Shown here piece by piece: positions 40,929 to 52,314 of a stretch of DNA of 64,000 bases. This DNA comes from Actinobaculum sp. 313. Its GTDB lineage: Bacteria; Actinomycetota; Actinomycetes; Actinomycetales; Actinomycetaceae. Position 1 is the stretch's first letter. The number at the start of each line of letters is the position of its first letter. Location: the NCBI RefSeq assembly GCF_003073475.1, contig NZ_CP029033.1, positions 1,798,001 to 1,862,000 on the forward strand, in the 5' to 3' direction. Both the position numbers and the translations under genes were made by a program. The notes under the pieces are model-generated. The model searched no databases, had not been told where the DNA came from, and saw only the letters and a program-made list of their open reading frames with translations.

Positions 40929-41678
40929 CTACATTCCCACCATGCGCATCAGCGCACCGAGTTCACTGCCCGCCACGATCCGCGTCTTTCCCGGCTTTAG
41001 ACGGCCCGCCTCAATATTGCCGAACCGGGTGCGTACCAGCTCCATCACGGGGTGCCCGACCTCATCCATCATCCGGCGCACGATCCGATTCCGCCCCGAA
41101 TGCAGCGTTATCTCGACAATCGAGTTCCGACGCGCAGATTCGCGCAGTACGAATTTGTCGACGCTGATCGGTCCATCTTCCAGCGTGATTCCCTGCTCCA
41201 ACACGCGCCCCAAACCGCGCGTCACGGTGCCTTCCACTCGCGCCACGTACGTCTTCGGCACTTTGTAGGAGGGATGGGTTAAGCGATGCGTCAGTTCGCC
41301 ATCATTGGAGAGCAGAAGGATGCCTTCCGTATCTTGGTCCAATCGGCCAACGTGGAACAGACGTTCCGGACGATCAGCCACGTACTGTGCCAGGCCGGGA
41401 CGTCCGCGCGCATCCTCCTCTTCCATCGTGCACACAACCCCCGGCGGCTTGTACAACGCCAGGGTCACCAAAGACTTATCCAGTTGCAGCGGGGTACCAT
41501 CCACGTGGATGGTGACTTCCTGTGGGTCCACACGCATGCCGAGCGCGGTGACCACCTCGCCATTGACGGTCACGCGACCCTGCGAGATGAGGTTTTCACA
41601 CAGACGGCGCGACCCCACTCCGGCATGAGCCATAATCTTCTGCAGGCGCTCCCCCTGCGGGTTGTAAAGATCGCTCAT
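40929..41678 (-). CDS. rluB: Ribosomal large subunit pseudouridine synthase (RluB/RsuA family)
   Basis: N-terminal S4 RNA-binding domain (ERLQKIMAHAGVGSRRLCEN, VTVNGEVVTALGMRVDP). The catalytic domain has the RsuA motif FHVGRLDQDTEGILLLSNDG with the nucleophile Asp, and ITLHSGRNRIVRRMMDEVGH. 249 aa, normal. ATG 41678 overlaps the scpB stop as ATGA. It lies in the scpA-scpB-rluB-cmk-der order standard in Gram-positives. Confidence 0.95.
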   Translation of the reverse strand: MSDLYNPQGERLQKIMAHAGVGSRRLCENLISQGRVTVNGEVVTALGMRVDPQEVTIHVDGTPLQLDKSLVTLALYKPPGVVCTMEEEDARGRPGLAQYVADRPERLFHVGRLDQDTEGILLLSNDGELTHRLTHPSYKVPKTYVARVEGTVTRGLGRVLEQGITLEDGPISVDKFVLRESARRNSIVEITLHSGRNRIVRRMMDEVGHPVMELVRTRFGNIEAGRLKPGKTRIVAGSELGALMRMVGM

Positions 41679-42283
41679 GGCAAGTCCTTCTCCACATCCT
41701 CAAGTTCATCGGCCTCCGGCAAATACGGCGCAAGCGGCGCTAGTTCCGCGATGGAGTTCATACCCATAACCTCCAAGAAATACGGAGTCGTGCCGTACAG
41801 AATTGCGCCCGTTGCAGCGGTGGTTCCTGTTTCTTCCACCAGTCCTCGCGTGACCAACGTCCGGACCACGGAATCCACGTTTACGCCGCGCACGGCGGCT
41901 ACCTGCGCGCGGGTGACCGGCTGCCGGTAGGCTATCACCGCCAGGGTCTCCAAGGCGGCCTGAGACAGTTTACCGGATTGGTCCGCCACAACATAGGCGG
42001 CAACAATATCCGCAAAGCGCGGTCGCGTGTACAAACGCCACCCGCCACCGGCCTCCCGTAGGTCAAAGCCGCGCACACGCCCCTCGCCGTCGCCGGCATA
42101 CTCCCGCGCCATCTCACGCAGCAGTGCATCCGTGTATGCCTCGGATGCCCCGATGGCTCCCGCCAGGTTCACCAACGGCATCGGCTCCGCCGCGATCAGC
42201 AGCAGTGCTTCAAGGGCGCCACAGGCATCATCGTGCTCCGGCTCCCCTGTTTCAGGCACGCCCACTACTTCCGCTTCAGTCAC
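41675..42283 (-). CDS. scpB: Segregation and condensation protein B
   Basis: Winged-helix kleisin-associated subunit of the SMC-ScpAB condensin. Motifs ALEALLLIAAEPMPLVNLAG, GKLSQAALETLAVIAYRQPV, TRAQVAAVRGVNVDSVVRTL and ILYGTTPYFLEVMGM are diagnostic. 202 aa. ATG 42283 overlaps the scpA stop as ATGA. Confidence 0.96.
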   Translation of the reverse strand: MTEAEVVGVPETGEPEHDDACGALEALLLIAAEPMPLVNLAGAIGASEAYTDALLREMAREYAGDGEGRVRGFDLREAGGGWRLYTRPRFADIVAAYVVADQSGKLSQAALETLAVIAYRQPVTRAQVAAVRGVNVDSVVRTLVTRGLVEETGTTAATGAILYGTTPYFLEVMGMNSIAELAPLAPYLPEADELEDVEKDLP

Positions 42284-43134
42284 CGTCCTGCCCTTCCTGC
42301 ATAGCCTTCCCTATTTTTTGTCTTTTCTTCCTTGACGGTCGCAGTCTCCGTACCCACGCCATCCGCTCCGTCGTCGGACGCGGCGGTGATCAGCAGCGGG
42401 CCGAGCGGTTCTTCCTGGCTCACACTGATATCACGTGCGCGCAGTAACTCCAGCACCGCCATGAACCGCGCCACCACCGTCGGAACATTCGGGGCGTTAG
42501 CACATAGCGAGGCAAAGCTGACCGGATCACCCGGCACGAGCCGCTCACGCAGGTAGCTGATCTGCGTGGATACCGGTACCAGCGGGTCATGCAAATGGTC
42601 CAAGAGCAGCCGGGGTTCTTTGTGGCTTCGCGACATCGCCATGGCCGCCAACAATGCTAGGTCGGCCACGCCAATCCCTACATGTACTTCGGGCAAGGCC
42701 CGCGCATACTGCTCCTCCAAGGGCACGCGCCGCGGTACCGAGCGCGACTCTCGCGCCATACGAGCCGCGAAGTCTCCCGCGACCTCCTTGTACGCGCGGT
42801 ACTGCAGGAGTTTCGCGAACAGCAGGTCACGCTGTTCAAGCAGTTCCAGATCCTCGGGCTCCTCCTCGCCACGCGGCAGCAACCGTGCCGCCTTCAAATC
42901 CAGCAGAGTTGCCGCAACGACGAGGAACTCGCTGGCCTCCGACATATCAAAGTCGCGTTGCGAGCGAATGAAGGCAATAAACTCGTCGGTAACCTCGGCC
43001 AGCGCCACCTCGGTAATATCGAGACGCTTGCGGGCGACTAATGACAGCAGAACGGAGAACGGGCCCGAAAACACGTCCAGTTCGACGGCGAAGGCCTGTT
43101 CGCCCTTCGAATCAATCGGGAAAAGCTCGTCCAT
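42280..43134 (-). CDS. scpA: Segregation and condensation protein A
   Basis: Kleisin that bridges SMC heads. FAVELDVFSGPFSVLLSLVA, RKRLDITEVALAEVTDEFI and SEASEFLVVAATLLDLKAAR are the conserved N-terminal helices; a C-terminal winged-helix region (VVARFMAVLELLRARDISVS) binds the SMC cap. I prefer ATG 43134 (MDELFPID), which overlaps the parA stop as TGATG; ATG 43143 in the same frame is possible. Confidence 0.95.
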   Translation of the reverse strand: MDELFPIDSKGEQAFAVELDVFSGPFSVLLSLVARKRLDITEVALAEVTDEFIAFIRSQRDFDMSEASEFLVVAATLLDLKAARLLPRGEEEPEDLELLEQRDLLFAKLLQYRAYKEVAGDFAARMARESRSVPRRVPLEEQYARALPEVHVGIGVADLALLAAMAMSRSHKEPRLLLDHLHDPLVPVSTQISYLRERLVPGDPVSFASLCANAPNVPTVVARFMAVLELLRARDISVSQEEPLGPLLITAASDDGADGVGTETATVKEEKTKNREGYAGRAGR

Positions 43135-43985
43135 CACGGGCATTGCCCGCGCGCCACGAGTTCGCGCGCCAGGCGACGATAGGAGGCGGCACCGGAATGC
43201 GTCGGCGCGTACTCGGTGATCGGAACCGCCGCGATGGTGGCATCGGGGAACTTTACGGTGCGGGAGATGTACGTCGAGTAGACCTTGTCGCCGAATCCTT
43301 CACGTACGGACTTGATCACTTCCCGCGAATGCAGGGTACGCATGTCCACCATGGTCAGCAGCACACCGTCGATCTGCAGGCGCGGGTTCAGCCTGTCTTG
43401 TACACGTTCAATCTGCTCGGTCAGCAGCGCCACGCCACGCATGGCGAAATACTCCGCCTCCAGCGGGATAATCACTCCATGCGCCGCAGTTAAGGCATTC
43501 ACCGTGAGGAGCCCAAGAGACGGCTGGCAGTCGATAATGATGAGATCGTAGTCGTCCATCACCGGGCGCAGCACTCGGGTCAGCGCCTGTTCCCTGGCCA
43601 CTTCGTTGATAAGAACGATCTCCGCCGCCGACAGGTCGATATTGGCCGGCACAAGATCCAGATTCTCCGCCGACGTCGGCTGAATGACCGCTTTCACGTC
43701 GGGCTTGGATGCAACGAGCTCGTTGTAGATTGTTCGCTCCAGCGCGCGGGCATTCACCCCTAGGCCCGCGCTGGCCGCACCCTGCGGATCAAAGTCGACC
43801 ACAAGTACCTTCCGGCCGTACTCCGCAAAAGCAGCGGCGAGGTTGATCGTCGTCGTCGTTTTTCCGACGCCGCCCTTCTGATTCGACATCGCAATGATGC
43901 GCGCCGGTCCATGCGATGCCAGCGGAGCCGGCTCCGGGAAGTCCTGGCCGGCATAGTCGGGGATGAGGGCGTCTTGTTCGATCAC
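43134..43985 (-). CDS. parA: ParA/Soj family chromosome-partitioning ATPase
   Basis: Deviant Walker-A ATPase: IIAMSNQKGGVGKTTTTINL (KGGVGKT), Walker A' VLVVDFDPQGAASAGLGV and Walker B DYDLIIIDCQPSLGLLTVNA. 283 aa. The start is GTG 43985 without a ribosome binding site; TAGGCT (-10) lies six bases upstream, so the mRNA is probably leaderless. This parA is the one linked to scpAB rather than to parB/oriC. The gap 43986-44199 to xerD has no feature. Confidence 0.93.
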   Translation of the reverse strand: MIEQDALIPDYAGQDFPEPAPLASHGPARIIAMSNQKGGVGKTTTTINLAAAFAEYGRKVLVVDFDPQGAASAGLGVNARALERTIYNELVASKPDVKAVIQPTSAENLDLVPANIDLSAAEIVLINEVAREQALTRVLRPVMDDYDLIIIDCQPSLGLLTVNALTAAHGVIIPLEAEYFAMRGVALLTEQIERVQDRLNPRLQIDGVLLTMVDMRTLHSREVIKSVREGFGDKVYSTYISRTVKFPDATIAAVPITEYAPTHSGAASYRRLARELVARGQCP

Positions 43986-44199
43986 GGTCCTAGCCTACCT
44001 AACACAGCGGCCAAGGGGGTTTAAGACGCCGCGATACTACAGCATTCCAGGGGGCTAACTCCGCGCCATGGTTAGGGTGTCGCAGCGAGTGAACCTGCCA
44101 CGCTACGACATCGCCCCAGTTGCTTCAACGTCCCACCACACCGCTACTTCAGCCGTCGGCTCAGCTCGCTGCTCCGATGTACCCGCTCCGCATGGTCCT

Positions 44200-45125
44200 T
44201 CACGACAGCGCACGCGGATGTGCTGCAGCGTACACCTCCCGTACCGTATCGCGGGTAACCAAGGTGTAGATCTGCGTCGTCGTCACGGAGGAATGCCCCA
44301 GCATCTCCTGGACAACGCGTACATCCGCGCCGCCCTGGAGCAAGTGCGTGGCAAATGAATGCCGCAGACTGTGCGGAGACACCCGCCCGGCCAATCCTGC
44401 TCGCTCAGCGGCTTGCTGCACAATGGTCCACGCGCTTTGCCGCGAGAGCGGCCGACCACGAGTATTCAAGAAAAGGATGGGGTGCCCGCGCCATGCCTCG
44501 CCAGCGCTGGCCGTCCGCGCACGGTGTAAGCCTCAAGCGCTGAAATGGCATAGCTTCCCAGAGGCAGCAGGCGTTCCTTCCGCCCTTTTCCGAACAGGCG
44601 GATCACCTTGGTTTCCGTATCAATATCGTCAGCGGTCAGCCCGACTGCCTCAGAGATACGAGCACCAGTTCCGTACAAGACCTCTAGCAGCGCTCTATCG
44701 CGCAGTGACACCGGAGTGTCCCCAACGCTGGCGGCCTCGATGAGGCAGCTTACTTCCTCAACCGACAGAGCCTTGGGGAGCCTCCGCGGAAGTTTGGGAG
44801 GCCGCACATCACGGGCCGGATTATCCGGCGTCGTTCCCTCGTCAAACAGGAAGCGATGAAAGGAACGCGCCGCCGTCATCGAGCGTGCCACCGACGATGG
44901 CGCCATTGCGGCCAGAACATCGGCGAAGGAGGCAACATCCTCCCGCGTCACCGCTGCCGGGCCGCTGATTCCCCTGCTCTCCAGGTGCCGTACGTACTTC
45001 TCCAGATCACGTCGGTATGCAGCGAGGGTATTCTCCGAGAGCGAACGTTCAACCGCGAGATGCGCAAGGTACTGCCGAGCCGCCCGCGCTAAGGCGCCCG
45101 ATCCGGGAAGCTTCTCATTCGCCAT
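44200..45125 (-). CDS. xerD: Tyrosine recombinase XerD (frame broken as read)
   Basis: XerC's partner in dimer resolution. The first part (from ATG 45125, [20 protein letters not shown]) reaches the catalytic Arg ([12 protein letters not shown]) and then stops early at HGAGTPSFS. The second part, in another frame, reads [17 protein letters not shown] and has the His/Arg ([14 protein letters not shown]) and Tyr ([12 protein letters not shown]). One more base in the plus-strand G4 run 44479-44482 gives [12 protein letters not shown] and a 308-aa protein. It is thus one gene, not two. TAGAAT lies 10 bases before the ATG, and there is no Shine-Dalgarno: a near-leaderless start. Confidence 0.9.
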
Positions 45126-45419
45126 GATGCCATTTATTCTAGGTGGGCGGCCATCCCGCCAACCACGACCCACGCGGTTCCGCGAGAATGGCTCGATCTG
45201 CGCGCATCGGCCCTCCCCGTCTTGTGCCACCCCACCGAACACCTCTGATCACGGCACCGGGTAGTCACCAACTGCACCCGTGTCACTCGTCGGGCGATTT
45301 CAAGCCAGTTGAACGGTAGTCGACGGGTGATTCTCTCCCGGCGGACCACAGGCTCACATGTTTCAGGGCCAAATATCCTGTCGTTTTGCTGTGCCAGGCA
45401 GGTAGGCTGGTAGAGATTG

Positions 45420-45438
45420 GCTCCGGATGGACCGGAGC
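45420..45438 (+). other. Hairpin in the tkt leader
   Basis: GCTCCGG (45420-45426) and CCGGAGC (45432-45438) form a 7-base stem with a 5-base loop, 23 bases before the tkt ATG. The rest of the 336-base gap between xerD and tkt (45126-45461) has no recognised gene. Confidence 0.45.
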
Positions 45439-45461
45439 ACTGAGAACAAGGGAGCTTTCCA

Positions 45462-47537
45462 ATGCCGGAACTTCAATGGACGGACCTTGATCAGCGAGCG
45501 GTAGACACCGGGCGTGCCCTAGCTGCCGACGCGGTAGAAAAGGCGGGTAATGGCCACCCGGGTACCGCCATCTCACTGTCGCCGATGGCGTATCTGCTTT
45601 TCCAGAAGGTCATGCGTCACGACCCGTCCGACCCCGCCTGGATCGGACGTGACCGCTTCGTTCTCTCCATCGGGCACTCTTCCGTCACCCTCTATAATCA
45701 GCTGTATTTCGCAGGCTACGGCCTTGAACTTGACGACCTGAAGTCATTGCGTACCGAGGGGTCCCTCACCCCGGGCCACCCCGAATACGGGCACACGGCG
45801 GGTGTGGAGATGACCACCGGCCCATTGGGCCAAGGCCTGGCGTCAGCCGTCGGCATGGCGATGGCCGCGCGGCGGGAGCGCGGTCTGCTCGACCCGGAAG
45901 CACCAGCAGGCTCTTCCCCCTTCGATCATTTCATCTACACGGTGGTCGGTGAGGGCTGCCTGGAAGAAGGCGTCACCTCTGAGGCCAGCTCGCTGGCGGG
46001 AACACAGCATCTCGGCAATCTCATTGTCATCTGGGATGACAACCGCATCTCGATTGAGGACGATACCTGCATTGCCTTCACCGAGGATGTTCTTGCCCGC
46101 TACGCCGCGTATGGCTGGCATACCCAGCATGTCGACTGGACCAACGGCGGTCACGGTTACACCGAGGACGTCGCGGCCCTCGCAGCCGCCATAGAGTCGG
46201 CTCAGGCCGAAACCGACCGTCCCTCCATCATCCGACTCTCCACGATTATGGCCTGGCCGAGCCCCACCAAGCAGGGTACAGGTGCAGCCCACGGCGCTGC
46301 ACTCGGAGCCGAGGAAATCGCCGGCCTGAAGAAGGCTCTCGGGTTGAATCCGGAGACATCCTTCGATGTGGCCGATGAGGTCATTACTCACACACGTACA
46401 CAGGCGCGCGAGCGTGCCGCGTCGGCACGTGCCGCCTGGCAGGCCGATTACGAGCAGTGGCGTGCCGCCAACCCCGAGCGCGCCGCGTTACTGGACCGGT
46501 TGCAGGCCAAGGAGCTGCCCCAAGATTGGGAGTCGGCACTACCCACCTTCGAAACAGGAAAGTCGATTGCCACCCGCGCCGCCTCCGGGCAGGTACTCAC
46601 GGCTCTGGCCCCCGTTCTTCCCGAACTGTGGGGCGGTTCGGCCGATCTCGCCGGTTCGAATAACACCACGATGAAGGGCGAGCCCTCCTTCCTCCCCGCT
46701 GATCGCGTCAGCGCCGATTGGCCCGGCAACGAGTACGGACGGACCCTCCATTTCGGAATCCGCGAACACGGCATGGCCGCCATTCTCAACGGCATCAACT
46801 TGCACGGCCTGACCCGTTCCTACGGCGGTACGTTCTTCGTGTTTGCCGATTACATGCGTGGTGCTGTGCGGCTCGCCGCACTCATGCATGTGCCATCGAT
46901 CTTCGTGTGGACGCATGACTCCATTGGCGTGGGCGAGGACGGCCCCACCCATCAGCCCATCGAGCATCTGTGGGCCTATCGCGCGATCCCCGGCCTCGAC
47001 ATCGTGCGCCCCGCTGACGCCAACGAGACCGCGCAGGCTTGGGCAGGCATTCTGGAACGCAGCGAGGGCAACCCGGCCGGACTCGTGCTCTCCCGGCAGG
47101 GCCTACCCGTTCTGGATGAGGTCAGCGCCGATGGCGTCCGTAAGGGCGGCTACGTGCTTGCCGATTCCCCCACCGGAACGGTCGATGTGCAGCTGCTAGC
47201 CACCGGATCCGAGGTGCAGGTAGCCCTAGCAGCGCAGGAAACCCTAGCTGCCGAAGGCATCGGTGCACGAGTGGTGTCGCTGCCGTGCCTGGAGTGGTTC
47301 GCCGAGCAGGATGCGGAGTACCGTGATTCGGTTATTCTTCCCGATGTGAAGGCACGCGTCTCCGTTGAGGCCGGATCCACCTTCGGCTGGGCCGGATTCG
47401 TGGGTGACGCCGGTCGTTCCATCGGTGTGGATCACTACGGTGAGTCCGCATCCGGTTCTGTATTGTTCGCGAAGTACGGCATTACCGGCGACGCCGTCGT
47501 GGCAGCCGCTCGCGAGTCGATTGCTGCCGCCAAGTAG
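45462..47537 (+). CDS. tkt: Transketolase
   Basis: Thiamine-diphosphate enzyme of the pentose phosphate pathway, 691 aa. Motifs: VEKAGNGHPGTAISLSPMAY, TTGPLGQGLASAVGMAMAAR, ThDP motif VGEGCLEEGVTSEA with IWDDNRISIEDD, pyrimidine-domain FGIREHGMAAILNGI, FVWTHDSIGVGEDGPTHQPI, and a C-terminal domain DVQLLATGSEVQVALAAQ. AAGGGAG precedes the ATG. It is transcribed towards secG, from which a bidirectional terminator separates it. Confidence 0.97.
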   Translation: MPELQWTDLDQRAVDTGRALAADAVEKAGNGHPGTAISLSPMAYLLFQKVMRHDPSDPAWIGRDRFVLSIGHSSVTLYNQLYFAGYGLELDDLKSLRTEGSLTPGHPEYGHTAGVEMTTGPLGQGLASAVGMAMAARRERGLLDPEAPAGSSPFDHFIYTVVGEGCLEEGVTSEASSLAGTQHLGNLIVIWDDNRISIEDDTCIAFTEDVLARYAAYGWHTQHVDWTNGGHGYTEDVAALAAAIESAQAETDRPSIIRLSTIMAWPSPTKQGTGAAHGAALGAEEIAGLKKALGLNPETSFDVADEVITHTRTQARERAASARAAWQADYEQWRAANPERAALLDRLQAKELPQDWESALPTFETGKSIATRAASGQVLTALAPVLPELWGGSADLAGSNNTTMKGEPSFLPADRVSADWPGNEYGRTLHFGIREHGMAAILNGINLHGLTRSYGGTFFVFADYMRGAVRLAALMHVPSIFVWTHDSIGVGEDGPTHQPIEHLWAYRAIPGLDIVRPADANETAQAWAGILERSEGNPAGLVLSRQGLPVLDEVSADGVRKGGYVLADSPTGTVDVQLLATGSEVQVALAAQETLAAEGIGARVVSLPCLEWFAEQDAEYRDSVILPDVKARVSVEAGSTFGWAGFVGDAGRSIGVDHYGESASGSVLFAKYGITGDAVVAAARESIAAAK

Positions 47538-47567
47538 CAACCGCAGACGAACAACCGCCATACGAAC

Positions 47568-47599
47568 CGGTGGCCCACCCCGCAAGGGGTGGGCCACCG
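47568..47599. terminator. Bidirectional terminator between tkt and secG
   Basis: A perfect 14-base stem CGGTGGCCCACCCC / GGGGTGGGCCACCG with a GCAA loop, followed on the plus strand by TCGTTTG. It lies between convergent genes. Confidence 0.9.
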
Positions 47600-47617
47600 T
47601 CGTTTGAGAATTGGCAA

Positions 47618-47860
47618 TTAGGCGAATTTCGTTGCCAAGCCGATCAGCACGACGACAATCGTCCACACCAGCGCAACACCAACCGTAATTCGGTTGAGGT
47701 TACGCTCCGCTACACCGGATGAACGCATCGACGTAGAAATACCGCCACCGAACATATCGGAGATACCGCCACCCTTTCCCTTATGCAAGAGGATGGACAG
47801 AACCAGCAGCACGCTCGTGATCACAAGCAGCACCTGGCAAATAACGAGGAGAACGCTCAC
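47618..47860 (-). CDS. secG: Preprotein translocase subunit SecG
   Basis: Small SecYEG subunit, 80 aa with two membrane helices (LLVICQVLLVITSVLLVLSI and VGVALVWTIVVVLIGLATKF). The conserved loop LLHKGKGGGISDMFGGG matches actinobacterial SecG. Last gene of the gap-pgk-tpiA-secG glycolytic block, as in many actinobacteria. Confidence 0.95.
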   Translation of the reverse strand: MSVLLVICQVLLVITSVLLVLSILLHKGKGGGISDMFGGGISTSMRSSGVAERNLNRITVGVALVWTIVVVLIGLATKFA

Positions 47861-47923
47861 CTCAGCTCCCTTCCGGTTGTGGCGAATAGACCCAGTGTAA
47901 CGGATATCAGCGGTGGGGCAAGG

Positions 47924-48703
47924 TCACGCCTGCTGGTAGGTGACGATCTTCGCGAATTCGTCCACCTTCAGGCTCGCACCGCCCACCAGCGCACCGTCAA
48001 TATCCGGTTGTGCCATGAGTTCCGCCGCATTGGACGACTTGACGGAACCGCCGTACTGAATGCGCACCGCATCCGCCGTCGCCTGATCGAAGAGTTCGGC
48101 GATCCGAACCCGAATCGCGCCACAAACCTCCTGGGCGTCCTGCGAGGTTGCGACTTCTCCAGTACCGATTGCCCAGATGGGCTCATAGGCGATCACGGAT
48201 TTCGCCACCTCGGCGGCGCTCAGACCCGCCAGCATGGCATTGATCTGGTCCAGCACATACTCCACGTGCGTCCCAGCCTTTCGGACCTCCAAGGGCTCAC
48301 CGCAGCACATAATCGGCCGCATTCCGGCGTCGAGTACCTTCTTGGCTTTTTCCCCAACGAGTTCATTCGTCTCGCCGTGGTACTCTCTGCGCTCGGAGTG
48401 ACCAACAACCACATAGGAGCAGCCGAGCTTGGTCAGCATGGCAGTGGATACTTCACCGGTGTAGGCACCTGAGTCGTGAGTTGAGACGTCCTGCGCGCCG
48501 TATGCGATGGAGAGTTCGTCCGATTCGACAAGAGTCTGCACGGAGCGAATATCGGTGAACGGCGGCACCACCACTACCTCCACGGCTGAATAGTCGTGCT
48601 TGAGATCAGTAAGTGTCCACGCCAACTTCTGCACCAGATGAGTCGCCTCGAGATGGTCGAGGTTCATCTTCCAATTGCCGGCAATAATCGGTGTACGTGC
48701 CAT
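47924..48703 (-). CDS. tpiA: Triosephosphate isomerase
   Basis: Interconverts DHAP and glyceraldehyde-3-phosphate. [13 protein letters not shown] (catalytic Lys), [18 protein letters not shown] (catalytic His) and [20 protein letters not shown] (catalytic Glu) are intact, as is the phosphate loop [15 protein letters not shown]. 259 aa; start three bases after the pgk stop. Confidence 0.97.
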   Translation of the reverse strand: MARTPIIAGNWKMNLDHLEATHLVQKLAWTLTDLKHDYSAVEVVVVPPFTDIRSVQTLVESDELSIAYGAQDVSTHDSGAYTGEVSTAMLTKLGCSYVVVGHSERREYHGETNELVGEKAKKVLDAGMRPIMCCGEPLEVRKAGTHVEYVLDQINAMLAGLSAAEVAKSVIAYEPIWAIGTGEVATSQDAQEVCGAIRVRIAELFDQATADAVRIQYGGSVKSSNAAELMAQPDIDGALVGGASLKVDEFAKIVTYQQA

Positions 48704-48706
48704 TAT

Positions 48707-49900
48707 TCAGTCCTCCAGAACAGCGATGCCCGGCAGCGTCTTACCCTCGAGGAACTCCAGCGAGGCTCCACCACCGGTGGAAATATGCGAGAACTTCTGC
48801 TCATCGAAGCCCAGGTTGCGCACCGCCGCGGCGGAATCGCCACCTCCAACAATGGTGAAGCCGTCGGCATCTTGCATGGCCCGTGCCACGGCCTTGGTTC
48901 CTTCGGCGAAGGCCGGGAATTCGAAGACTCCCATCGGGCCGTTCCACACCACAGTCTTGGAATCGGCGATTGCTTCCGCGTAAGCGGCGCCGCTTTCCGG
49001 TCCGATGTCCAAGCCCATCTCATCGGCAGGAATGTTGGAAACCGGAACAACAGACGCCGGTGCTTCGGCGGCGAACTTCGGCGCAACGACAACGTCTTCC
49101 GGCAGAAGGATCTGCACGTTGTTGTCGGCAGCCTTGCGCAGGTACGACGCCGCAGTATCGATCTGGTCATCCTCCAGCAACGAGGTACCGACCTCATATC
49201 CCTGCGCACGGAGGAAGGTGAACGCCATGCCTCCACCGATCAGCAGACGATCAGCCTTGTCCAGGAGATTGTCGATGACGCCAAGCTTGTCCGAAACCTT
49301 CGAGCCACCCAGCACCACGGTGTACGGGCGCTCCGGGTTGTTCGTGGCACGCGACAGGGAGTCGATCTCCTTGAAGACCAGCTCACCGGCAGCTGAGGGC
49401 AGCAGCTTCGCAATGTCATAAACAGATGCCTGCTTGCGATGCACCACGCCGAAACCATCGGAAACAAAGGCGTCGGCCAATGCGGCGTACTCCTTGGCAA
49501 GTTCCTCCCGCTCCGCGTCAACCTTGGAATCCTCGCGCGCATCAAAACGCACATTCTCCAGCAGAACGATCTCGCCGTCGTTAAGCGCTGCAACCTTGGC
49601 CTGCGCATCCGGGCCAACCGTATCGGCGGCCAGTACAACATCGCGACCCAGTAGCTCACCTAGGCGAGCAGCCACCGGCGCGAGTGAGAACTCCGGCTTG
49701 ACCTGGCCCTTCGGGCGGCCGAGATGTGCGGAGACGATGACCTTGGCACCCGCGTTCAGCAGACGCTGCAACGTTGGCACAGCGGCACGGATACGACCGT
49801 CGTCGGTAATATTACGGGCATCATCAAGTGGAACGTTGAAGTCCGAGCGAACGAAAACCTTCTTACCGACGAGATCGCCGAGCGAATCAATGGTCCTCAT
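48707..49900 (-). CDS. pgk: Phosphoglycerate kinase
   Basis: Two-lobed kinase, 397 aa. [79 protein letters not shown] and the nucleotide loop [14 protein letters not shown] are diagnostic. GAAAGGAAG precedes ATG 49900. Downstream gene tpiA follows with only three bases between. Confidence 0.97.
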   Translation of the reverse strand: MRTIDSLGDLVGKKVFVRSDFNVPLDDARNITDDGRIRAAVPTLQRLLNAGAKVIVSAHLGRPKGQVKPEFSLAPVAARLGELLGRDVVLAADTVGPDAQAKVAALNDGEIVLLENVRFDAREDSKVDAEREELAKEYAALADAFVSDGFGVVHRKQASVYDIAKLLPSAAGELVFKEIDSLSRATNNPERPYTVVLGGSKVSDKLGVIDNLLDKADRLLIGGGMAFTFLRAQGYEVGTSLLEDDQIDTAASYLRKAADNNVQILLPEDVVVAPKFAAEAPASVVPVSNIPADEMGLDIGPESGAAYAEAIADSKTVVWNGPMGVFEFPAFAEGTKAVARAMQDADGFTIVGGGDSAAAVRNLGFDEQKFSHISTGGGASLEFLEGKTLPGIAVLED

Positions 49901-49918
49901 AAAATCTTCCTTTCATGC

Positions 49919-49955
49919 GGATGCCCGCACACGCGCACTGCATGTGCGGGCATCC
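49919..49955 (-). terminator. Hairpin between gap and pgk
   Basis: GGATGCCCGCACA (49919-49931) and TGTGCGGGCATCC (49943-49955) form a 13-base perfect stem. There is no T-run, and pgk starts about 20 bases beyond, so it may partly terminate or stabilise the gap transcript and let the ratio of Gap to Pgk differ. Confidence 0.7.
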
Positions 49956-49987
49956 CGCTTAGCTCATGGTATTCGAGCTGTTCAGTA

Positions 49988-51013
<1,026 letters not shown>

Positions 51014-51287
51014 TCACGCACGTCTCATAGGTGCGGGCCGCACTTAACAGCCCGCGGGTACCGGACTTATTCTGCCGTCCGGGCTCCGTGCAACATTCTA
51101 CCGCTTACGGCTCTATCAAGAGATGCCCGGTCCATTCCAAGATGCGACCTTGCCCACAACGAGCACACACCAATAGCGAAAGCCGTGCGGAAAGTCCCGG
51201 GTTCCCGCCATCTGTGCTACGCGACCCCGCGCTCGTCAAACATATGGGACTCCGCGCCTGGACGCCGGACTTCGTGCCCGCCTTTTC

Positions 51288-52268
51288 CTATGCCTTCCGG
51301 TTGGCGTCCGCCACGGCGTCAAGCGTGGAGGGGATACCAAGTTCCTCGGCCCGCCGATCCGCCATCGTGTTCAGGCGGCGAAGACGGCCCGCCACCGCAT
51401 CCTTCGTGGCGGGCGGATTGAGCCGCTCCCCCAGCAAGTTCAACGAATCCTCCGGGTAGCGGATACGGAACTCACCCGCCTCACGGAGATTGTCGGGAAT
51501 ATCCTCCCCAAGGATCTCAAAGGCGCGCTTGACCCTGATCACGGCCACGACAGCGGCGTCCGCCGACCGTCGCATATTCGCATCATCGAAGTTCGCCAGA
51601 CGATTAGCTGAGCCATGCACTTCACGCTCTACACGTAGTTCCTCCCAGCGCAGCACCGAATCGTTTGCACCCATGCGCGTGAGCATCTCCGCAATGGAAT
51701 CGCCCTCGCGGATATCCACCCGATGCGCCCCGCGCGATTCGCGCGCACGGTAGGGAATCTCCATGCGTCGCGCCAGGCCCCCCAGTGCGTACGCCGCTTC
51801 CAGGCTCGGACACACCACTTCCAGTGCAGCGTTACGCCCGGGTTCCAATAGAGAACCACGCGCGAGGAAGGCACCTCTCCACGCTGCGGCCGCATCCGCC
51901 TTCGAACCCCCGACAATGGAAGTTGGCAAGCCACGCACCAGACGCCCATGCGTATCCAGGAGGCCCAGCCGACGCGCAATCCGTTCACCATTCTGCGTGA
52001 TACGGACGACGTACCGATTCGTCTGCCGCGAGGAGGCAGACGTGGTCAGCAGCTCTGGCTGGATGTTGTAGAGCTGATGCACCAGTTCCCACAGATGCCG
52101 GGCCGCTCCAGTGTGACTCAGCTCCCCCTGGATAACAACGCGCCCATTGCTGATCTCAAGGCCACCGCTGAACCTGAACATGGCGCAAGCCTCCGCGATA
52201 ACGCTGGATTGGAGTCGCGGCCGGACGGTTGCCAGTTCGTCCTTCACGGCCTGGGTAAGCGCGGGCAT
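51288..52268 (-). CDS. whiA: WhiA, sporulation/cell-division regulator
   Basis: LAGLIDADG-like N-terminal domain (TQAVKDELATVRP, EACAMFRFSGGLEISNGRVV, WRGAFLARGSLLEPG) and C-terminal helix-turn-helix (LRYP-type motif IRYPEDSLNLLGERLNPPAT, then AVAGRLRRLNTMADRRAEEL). WhiA is universal in Gram-positives and controls division genes in Streptomyces. 326 aa. It follows rapZ-yvcK, the conserved order. Confidence 0.96.
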   Translation of the reverse strand: MPALTQAVKDELATVRPRLQSSVIAEACAMFRFSGGLEISNGRVVIQGELSHTGAARHLWELVHQLYNIQPELLTTSASSRQTNRYVVRITQNGERIARRLGLLDTHGRLVRGLPTSIVGGSKADAAAAWRGAFLARGSLLEPGRNAALEVVCPSLEAAYALGGLARRMEIPYRARESRGAHRVDIREGDSIAEMLTRMGANDSVLRWEELRVEREVHGSANRLANFDDANMRRSADAAVVAVIRVKRAFEILGEDIPDNLREAGEFRIRYPEDSLNLLGERLNPPATKDAVAGRLRRLNTMADRRAEELGIPSTLDAVADANRKA

Positions 52269-52314
52269 GCCTGATCCATCTTTCTATTCGGTGCACGTCG
52301 GTTACTGTGCATTA

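Noticed and set aside
44200-45242. Two separate recombinase genes
   Set aside because: The two frames are consecutive halves of one XerD, joined by restoring one base; neither half is complete alone.
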